From Poecilobothrus nobilitatus (taxonomy: Eukaryota > Arthropoda > Insecta > Diptera > Dolichopodidae): a stretch of 64,000 nucleotides of DNA. Below, one piece after another: positions 56,961-64,000 of the stretch; the stretch's first letter is position 1, and every line of letters starts with the position of its first letter. Location of the stretch: contig OX352774.1 in assembly GCA_947095535.1 (NCBI GenBank), positions 211,160,965 to 211,224,964 on the forward strand. Direction: 5' to 3'. Under the pieces are notes generated by a model that searched no databases, had not been told where the DNA came from, and saw only the letters and a list, made by a program, of their open reading frames with translations. The translations under genes and the position numbers were made by a program.

Positions 56961-59900
56961 AATTTAAAATATTGAAACTTAGTTTAGTATAAAAAAATAA
57001 TAAAATTTTTTTTTAAAAAACAGCTTTTTTTGAACTAAAAAGTAGAAAATAAATTTTTAATTGCGAATTTTTCATCATCGAATTTTAATATACGACTTAT
57101 AATATATATATAAAAAATCTATTATTCTTATTAACGTAAATATCTACACCAACAAACAAAAATTTAAAAATGATTGCGGTTTCTTTCTTTTTCTGTTTAA
57201 TGAAGGGGAAAAATGTATAAACTAAATGTATAAAATTATGTATATATTTTATATACCTATACATTTTGTTTTGTCCATAGCTATAATTGAAAGGCAACAA
57301 CTAAACAAATGCAAGTAAAGGTAAATTTCATATTTTTCTTTTACCCTGTAATAATTCTGTTAAAAAATCTGTAATATCTTTGTATGAACATTTTATTTTG
57401 CTAATTTAGTTAACTTCTCTACTGTTTTTTTGGCATTATTATTTTAGAATCATTTATTGTCACCGGAATCTAACCTATGTCCAAAATTTCAAGGCTCTAG
57501 CTCAACGGCAAGTGTGCCTAAAATAGCTTGCAAGATTCCACGATTCCTTTAATCACGAGTAAGTTCAATAAAAGCTGTTATTAAAAGTAACTAAGTTAAT
57601 GCCATAAATTTCTTATAGAAAAGGAAAAGCTGCAAAAAGATAAAATATGATTCGATTGTCATTTAATTGGAAAGCACAAGAAAATTAAGGGTGTAAATTC
57701 CTATAGTAAATAATTTTTACTAAAAAATTTTGCTAGGGAATTGTAAAAGATGTTTTTATAATAATAAATAGTAGAAAATACACTTAAGTGTTATGAAAGA
57801 TTTTTTTCGTTACTGTTAATAATTATAAAAGTACCTAATTATTTAAAAGTATACCTTATTATTAAAAAGAAATATTACATTTTGATATTTTCCTAAATAT
57901 TTTTAGTAATCATTTTGGAATCATTTGTTAAGTAGTTTTAACCAGATTTGTTTTAATTTAACACTCTAGAGATTATTTTATCTACTTTTTATCTCTTTTA
58001 ATTTTTGAATTTTTATAAATTAAGTAAAATATTACCATATCTTGCGGAACTACTGACAATGAACAGTTCGGTATTTTAATATCCAAGTTTTAAATTATGC
58101 GAAAAAAAAATTTTAAATCCCATTAGTTTTGTATACATTTTAACATTTTAAGAAATTAAGAATCAACAACATTATGACCTACATTTTAGTTTTTGATATT
58201 ATTGTTTTTTTTTTTTTTTTTCTTTTAATTTTGTTGCAATTTTCATGCAACATCAGCATTTTAAATCACAATTTATAATGATGGAAAATTCAAAATCATA
58301 AATAAGAAGGAAAAAATCAAAAGATTCATTTTATTTTTAAAATTTTTTAACTTATGTGCTTCAAGTTTTTATTTATATTTTTTTTTTTAAATTACCGTTA
58401 TTTTAACTTTTTCCGTTATTTATTCCTTATTAGTGGGGGTGGAAAAAAAATTGTACAAAACAACTAACGTCAGCGTGCATCACACCTTTGAGAATCTGGT
58501 AATAAATTCTAGTGGTGATAATAAAAAGTAAAAAAAAAAAAACAAAGGATATTTATGTATGTATGTACGAAATATACATAATTGTTTATGTATATAGTAT
58601 ATTTGTACATTAGTAATACGGTTTCTTATGAGAGCAACCATCAATTCAAGTGGAAATCTAAAAGATACTAAAACAAAAAAAAATATTCAAAATAATTTTT
58701 TTTTTTTTTGACTTTTATTTTTTTTTTATTTATGCCTTCTTATAATTTTGTATGTTTTTTGATTTTTAGACCGAAAAAAAGTTAAGATTTAAAAAAAAAA
58801 AGAAAAAAAAACTATACAAATACAAAAACAAAAATTTTTATGTATGAAAAATAAAATTTATGACTTAAAATTTTGCAACAGATGTTGTTTCAGGTATCTA
58901 AATCCCTTACCTTACAACTAGTATATTTCATAGATTGTTTTGTGTATGTATATTTATGTATGTATTAAAAATAATGGCCATAAGAAGTTTTTGAATTTTT
59001 CTTAGATTATATTATTTTTGTTTTGTTTTTATTTCTTTTTGTTATGTTGAAGCGAATCACGTTGAATATAATTTGTAACATCCAAGGATGAATCTTTATA
59101 CATCTTTATACTATAGTGCTTCATCTTTCGACCAAAAAAAAAAAAAAAAAAATGTTTTTAGTAAAGTGAAAAATTACTTAATTTTTTATTCTTGAGTAGG
59201 TTTGTATATTTTTTTATATATATGTGTGTTTAAATAAACAAGGGGGGAAAAAACCTGAGAAGATATTATAATATGCTAGCATATTTTCTTACTATTGGTT
59301 AATCAGTGGTGTAACAAAATTATAAAAGAAAACTTCAAATTTTAAATATAATTGTAGTAATTTAATTATTACAACAATTGCATTTAAAAAATTGCTTCAA
59401 AAAATTATGTTTAAATTTCGATAAGTGTCGTTAATTGAAACAGGTGAATAATTTCATAATTATTTTGATATTTGGTTCTAAATAGAAAAAAAAATAAATG
59501 TTGTAAGAACCTTGAAGTGTTAGTAAATCACTTAAATAAATGTTTTATGATTTACAATTTTTTTCGTTTTATGCTGTTTCGAAATAACGTTTTTCAATTT
59601 TTAGTTCACAAAGAACTTCGAAAGTTTTGTTTTGTGAAACCATCATATAGTCACGTAAATTGGATTATGAATGTAAATATAAGATTTTGTTTATGTTATT
59701 AATTTTATTTTTTAACATGTACCGCCTTTTGCCATCTTCTTAAGTTTTAATGATCTTATATTAGAAATTTCTCACTATACACCTTATTTATACACTTTTA
59801 TACTAGTGTACTAGCCATACACTTTTATCTTCAAAGTATTGATTAGTTTTTATACTTAAGTTTAGTATTAAAGAAATTTTTCGGAATTAGTAGTGTAAAC

Positions 59901-60019
59901 TCAAAAATTTTGTAATTTTTCAAGTGTATAATTTTTTTCACATAAAGAGTTTTTTGTTGGGATTGACACAGTACTGTTGTAATACTTTGAGTAAGTTCTA
60001 CCATTTTGTTTTTTTTTTT
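56961..60019. other. AT-rich non-coding DNA with one transposon-like patch
   Basis: Only 57,440-57,545 stands out. It holds GTCACCGGAATCTAACCTAT, GTCCAAAATTTCAAGGCTCT and AGCTCAACGGCAAGTGTGCC, the style of non-coding transposon bodies, but no partner copy is visible here. Elsewhere there are A/T runs (58,206-58,220; 59,134-59,151) and chance frames such as 59,472-59,702. Confidence 0.5.
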
Positions 60020-60393
60020 TATATGAAAACGACATAGTGTATATTGAAGTTAGGTATCTGAAATTTTGTAAGAAGAAGTTAAGTCTTATACCAACGACTT
60101 CAGCAAAATTTAATTATTCTAATACAATAGATTACGGTAGCTGTGAAATTTATATCATCATATCTTAGTACTTAATATAGCTAAACATATGAAATTTTTT
60201 TGTTTTATGGCAATAACTTCTGTTAAATTTAGTTGATTTGACGCAACTGGTTCGACCAGCTGTCATACCTTTTAAAGAAAGATGATATTTATGAAAACAA
60301 GAAGTTTAATAAATGTAATTGTATTATAAATCTTAAATATTCACTTATAACATTCTCGATTTTTAATTTTTGTAAGTTTTTCGTAATAAATCT
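60020..60393. repeat. Degenerate fragment of element C-type modules
   Basis: The order of phrases follows the core of element C with many substitutions: a GTGTATATTGAAGTTAGGTA phrase, ACCAACGACTTCAGCAAAAT, then TTTTATGGCAATAACTTCTG and GGTTCGACCAGCTGTCATAC (module: GTTGTTGCCATAAAACTTG and GGTTCGGGTAGCTGCCATAC on the matching strand). Positions 60,179-60,393 are duplicated at 61,914-62,128. Confidence 0.6.
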
Positions 60394-61913
60394 AACTCTT
60401 ATTAATTGTGCTTTAAATTTTCAATTTACTTAGGTATTTTGAAAAATTACTTTACTTGAACTAACAAATATATTTTAAATTTCGTTAAACTACATCACTG
60501 TTATAACTTATAAGGTAACAAAAAAAAAAAATTCTTTAGATTTTTCAACGTTGTGCCTTTTCCACCTACAAAACAATAACACAAAAAAAAAGGATCCCAA
60601 AAGATTTTTGTTTTATTTTTTATTCTTTTTTCATTCTGATGCAGAATTTTCCATCTTCCACTTTTTGACTTTCATATTATTATAATGCTTTAGGTTGTCC
60701 CTTATATTCAGTTATTCTTTTATTTATCTTTATTCCTTAGTTTTCTTATAATTTCATTTTATTGTTGTTGTTGGGGGTTTTCTTGTCGAGTTGAAGGATA
60801 TAATGTGCTACCATTTGCTTCTAATTAGCATAAATTTTGAAGCTATAAAATATATTTTTATTTTTTGTTATGGTTTTTCTATTTATATTTTATTATTTTG
60901 TTGAAATTTTATAAATTAGGTTTTCTTGATTGTGTATTCACTTCGTTATATAAAATCAAAGCAAAAATACGAAAAAAAAAAAAAACTAAATAAAGTAAAA
61001 GATAGGAAGAATTAGAATATTTCTATTGGGAGAAGACCAAAACCAAAAAATTTGCCAAGAAATAACTTTGTTATGTTTTTTATTTTTTTTGCACAATATA
61101 AATTGTCTAAGGAAGTTTATTTTCTTCGGTTTCATTATTTTTTTTTTTTGTTAAGGAGTTTTTAATGAAGAGGTTAATTACGAACTTGATTAAAATAATT
61201 TTAATTTTTTTTTTATATTATTTTTATATTAATTATATAATAAATGGTTACATTGTAAAAGAGTTTAAATAAATAGTTTTTGTTGGTTGGGAGTTGTTTT
61301 TTTTTATGGTTTATTTCGTTTTTTTTTTTTGGAAGAGAATGAAAATTAAGGAAATGTAATAGATTTATGAGGTAATAATTGAGTTTTAAATAAATAATTA
61401 ATATTTATTAAGAAATTTATAGTTTTGAGGTTTTATTATGGTATGTATTGTGATAAGTTCAAATTGATTTATGATGGAAAAAATATATATTCGTTATTTA
61501 ATGTTTTTAAGAAGCAAAACTCAATGATTTATTAAGAATGAAAACTGGTAAATGATTTCAAATTTAACTTGATTTGACTTAAAATTAGATGTAAAACCTA
61601 TAACTTAATAAAATTAATGATAGAACTCATTTTTTTAGGTTAAATATTAACTATTATTTCAAAATAAAGATAAAGTTTTTAAAAAGGAAATAACTAAGAC
61701 AGAATAATTTAGTTTGACTTAATATAAAATTTGCTTTAACGTAAACGTATACCAATATATCGTATAAAATTAAATTGGAAGTTTTTACCTAATATAATTC
61801 ACAACTTAGACTTTCGTTCTGAGAAAGATTTTTTATTCTAAGAAAGAGTTTTAAATAAAATTTATATATATACATTGTTCGGATTTATTTTATCTAAATA
61901 TATATATATTAAA
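60394..61913. other. AT-rich non-coding DNA
   Basis: No gene is recognised. It separates the two 215-bp duplicates and shares nothing else with either flank. Confidence 0.55.
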
Positions 61914-62128
61914 AGCTAGACATATGAAATTTTTTTGTTTTATGGCAATAACTTCTGTTAAATTTAGTTGATTTGACGCAACTGGTTCGACCAGCTGTCA
62001 TACCTTTTAAAGAAAGATGATATTTATGAAAACAAGAAGTTTAATAAATGTAATTGTATTATAAATCTTAAATATTCACTTATTACAATCTCGATTTTTA
62101 ATTTTTGTAAGTTTTTCGTAATAAATCT
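61914..62128 (+). repeat. 215-bp duplicate of 60,179-60,393
   Basis: Same length and orientation, with only about three substitutions by eye (AGCTAGACATATG for AGCTAAACATATG, and two in CTTATTACAATCTC for CTTATAACATTCTC). The two lie 1,735 bp apart. Such closeness in rapidly decaying sequence points to a recent local duplication or two recent insertions of the same short element. Confidence 0.85.
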
Positions 62129-62729
62129 ATAGTTCCTTTAATTTAAAAATTTAAGAAAAAATAAAAACTAGATTTGAATGGATTTCAATTGATTCGTGAA
62201 AATGTCCTTTAAATCAATTGATTATAAAACTATTAGAAATCAAAATATTTCAATAAATTTTTTGTTGAGAGTGCAATGTAGCATAATATTTAAATTCGTT
62301 TTATTATTATCATTTTAGTTTTTTTTTTTGAACGTGACAATATTTACAATAGAATAACTTTTTCATTTTTTTGAAATCATGATACTGTGAAATATGAAAT
62401 TTGAAAAGAAATCTTTTAACTTATTTTGTTTTTTTTTTTGGTTTCTTTTGTTGGCTATATAAATGTATTGAAGCAAAAAATATTAGATTGTAATGGTAAA
62501 TTTTCAATTTTATATCAAATTTAAGTTGATCAGTGCATTCAATTTGAAATACATGATGGAATGCAATTGTTTGATTTTTAAAATTGGAAAATAAAACAAA
62601 AGAGTATCCTAAAAGTATGCAATTAATTTTTAAGTGTATGTATTGTAAAAGAACTGAGGGCTCTACTGATATTATAACAATTAATTGTATAATGTTAGAC
62701 TTAAATAAATAAATAAATAAAAAAAAGTT
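62129..62729. other. AT-rich non-coding DNA
   Basis: Includes the start of an AAAT array (62,702-62,718) and the left target-site duplication of the SINE (62,718-62,729). The 126-residue open frame 62,421-62,801 (-) runs from antisense SINE into AT-rich DNA and is not a gene. Confidence 0.5.
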
Positions 62730-63009
62730 GGGGCTTCGGTATCTTAGTGGGTAGACGTGTGGTGTATTAACCGAAGGAATGTGAGTTCGATCCCTGTACA
62801 AGGTCGTAAGTGTTTTTTTCTTTACATACCCCTCTTACGACCAAATATAATGTGAATATATAGTATATAATATAAACAAAATAAATAATATTAGTATATA
62901 ATTTAATAATAGTATAAAAACCTATAATGACCTTGGTAGCCGATGGTTCAATAATATTGCGTTACATTTATGTATGCAATATTAATATAAATAAATAAAT
63001 AAATAAACT
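62730..63009 (+). mobile_element. Full-length tRNA-derived SINE with 12-bp target-site duplication
   Basis: 280 bp, exactly the length of the 43.2-kb copy, flanked by TAAAAAAAAGTT at 62,718-62,729 and 63,010-63,021. It has about 16 substitutions and two small indels relative to that copy by hand comparison. Box A is damaged (TATCTTAGTGGG) while box B is nearly intact (AGTTCGATCCC). Several differences are C/T or G/A. The A run of the other copy is shortened here. It ends in an AAAT array. The insertion went next to an existing AAAT array, possibly the tail of an earlier element. Confidence 0.9.
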
Positions 63010-63057
63010 TAAAAAAAAGTTTAGTTTTAACTTTACATAATGTTCTAATTCTTAGCC

Positions 63058-63155
63058 AGATCCATAATGGACTTAGTAACCGAGGCTAATACTAATATTG
63101 CTGAAGTTGTTTTTTTTTGTAATATATATAAATAAATAAATAAATAAAAAAAAAC
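63058..63155 (+). repeat. SINE tail fragment
   Basis: ATAATGGACTTAGTAACCGA, then GGCTAATACTAATATTGCTG, then GTAATATATATAAATAAATA match the terminal module of the adjacent full-length SINE (ATAATGACCTTGGTAGCCGA, GGTTCAATAATATTGCGTTA, ATATAAATAAATAA). It has no tRNA-like head, so it is either a 5'-truncated SINE copy or the 3' end of the partner LINE sharing this tail. Confidence 0.5.
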
Positions 63156-63159
63156 AAAT

Positions 63160-64000
63160 AATTTATTAAAACTAATTTGCCGATACAAATTTGCGCCTCC
63201 AATCAAAACGGCGTTATTAATTACGAAAGCTTTACAGTTTGACAAGATTGAATACGTCATAACGATTTATGGTTATACTAACAAAACACATTTTGATCAA
63301 GTGCAGAAGCAAATAAATCAATCGGTTATAATTGCTTTAGGAGCGTTAAGAACCACGAACATTGAGAGCCTATATATAGGTCTGGCTTTCCTACTTTTGA
63401 AGAAAGACAAGATCTGAGTTGTCCTCCAAATTTTGACATAATCAGTTTAGTGACGTACAACAACCTTTAAATAAATTAGTCACACCAATAATCAATGAAG
63501 ATATAATTATACCAAAATTGTCCTCTATCGTGAAGGCCATAGACTTTTTAAATCGTAATGATATTACTTTTGAAAAACTATTAAAATTCAGAGTTCAGCG
63601 TACCTTCGTAAAAAACATAAACACAGTTATCGACACATCTATAGCTCATTATACAAAACAAAAACCAGCTGTCAAATCTATAGCCAGTTATTCCAAAGAG
63701 TTTGTAATACTTACTCTAACGAATATCAAATTTCTACCGATGCAACAAAATCGGAATTGGGAGTTGCAATAGCCGTAGTAGACACCGAAAAGCTGCTCGT
63801 TAATAAAAGCCTACCAGCAACTTCGCAAATTTATAACGCAGAAATAACCGGAATATATGAAGCTGTAATATCCTGTGCTAACCAAAATAGCAGCAACATT
63901 TGATTTTTACAGACCAAAGCGAAGGATATAAGTAAACAAATCTTCACTAATAGCCAATTACAATGAAACCCCTCAAATAGTTTTCTTAAACGTCACACAG
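63160..64000 (+). pseudogene. Decayed I-like LINE: RT C-terminus plus RNase H, cut by window end
   Basis: The first frame (from about 63,198) reads PPIKTALLITKALQFDKIEY, then YGYTNKTHFDQVQKQINQ and ALGALRTTNIESLYI. This is the post-catalytic segment of I-type RTs. A frameshift near 63,375 moves the match to GFPTFEERQDLSCPPNF. After linker sequence (including the frame 63,518-63,772) an RNase H domain begins in another frame: YSNEYQISTDATKSELGVAI with the first catalytic Asp, then ATSQIYNAEITGIYEAVISC with the Glu. A one-base indel near 63,900 shifts it to IFTDQSEG with the next Asp. All three acidic residues are therefore still visible, but in broken frames. The RT catalytic domain is absent, and the 3' end lies beyond the window. 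Confidence 0.8.

Noticed and set aside
62421..62801. 126-residue open frame on the - strand
   Set aside because: It begins in antisense SINE head sequence and continues through AT-rich DNA with Ile/Phe/Lys bias; chance frame.

Overview
This window is eukaryotic, extremely AT-rich (by eye close to 80%) and almost entirely non-coding. It is packed with poly(A)/poly(T) runs, TA microsatellites and short 'TACATATATGTA'-type motifs. I found no intact host protein gene, rRNA or functional tRNA gene. Every long open frame I inspected is either chance translation of AT-rich DNA or a decayed transposable element. The mobile-element content fits an insect and most probably a fly (Diptera): DINE-1/Helentron-like elements, tRNA-derived SINEs, and Jockey-, I- and CR1-like LINE relics. 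That assignment is inference. The window is best read as a gene desert or part of a very large intron.

Layout. 0-5 kb: a fragment of a LINE C-terminus with a zinc-knuckle-like end (863-1075), an old tRNA-SINE (about 3,040-3,386) and a SINE tail (4,341-4,445). 5-6.3 kb: DINE-like element A. 6.3-21.9 kb: AT-rich DNA with an unclassified block carrying a 10-bp-stem hairpin (8,391-8,830), a degenerate SINE head (9,690-9,757), a purine-skewed stretch (11.5-12.2 kb), a SINE-like tail (13,148-13,208) and a small inverted repeat (16,624-16,931). 21,905-22,538: a MITE with long terminal inverted repeats flanked by TTAA. 24.2-24.8 kb: a decayed reverse transcriptase on the + strand. 26-35 kb: AT-rich DNA with microsatellites and a possible second SINE family (29.3 kb).

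35.6-36.8 kb: a decayed reverse transcriptase on the - strand. 37.5-39.8 kb: a cluster of three short near-perfect palindromes, followed by two inverted arrays of a 15-bp minisatellite. 43,202-43,481: a full-length SINE (- strand) with a 12-bp target-site duplication. 45.2-46.9 kb: the best preserved LINE relic (- strand), with RT motifs and a C-terminus. 47.6-49.2 kb: DINE-like element B, near-identical to A but about 270 bp longer. 50.8-53.0 kb: DINE-like element C (- strand), built of tandem modules and containing a perfect 222-bp inverted repeat. 56.6-57.0 kb: second-family SINE relic. 60.0-60.4 and 61.9-62.1 kb: C-type remnants, including a recent 215-bp duplication. 62,730-63,009: a second full-length SINE with its own 12-bp duplication. 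63.16-64.0 kb: a decayed I-like LINE (RT C-terminus plus RNase H) running off the end.

The elements are linked. The SINE heads carry RNA polymerase III box A/B sequences and end in an AAAT array, as expected of SINEs mobilised by LINE machinery. The three DINE-like elements share one head, one tail and subterminal inverted repeats. The two features I would look at first are the perfect 222-bp inverted repeat in element C (a potential long hairpin RNA source, or an assembly artefact) and the inverted minisatellite arrays at 39.4-39.8 kb. I saw nothing that amounts to a new multi-gene system.
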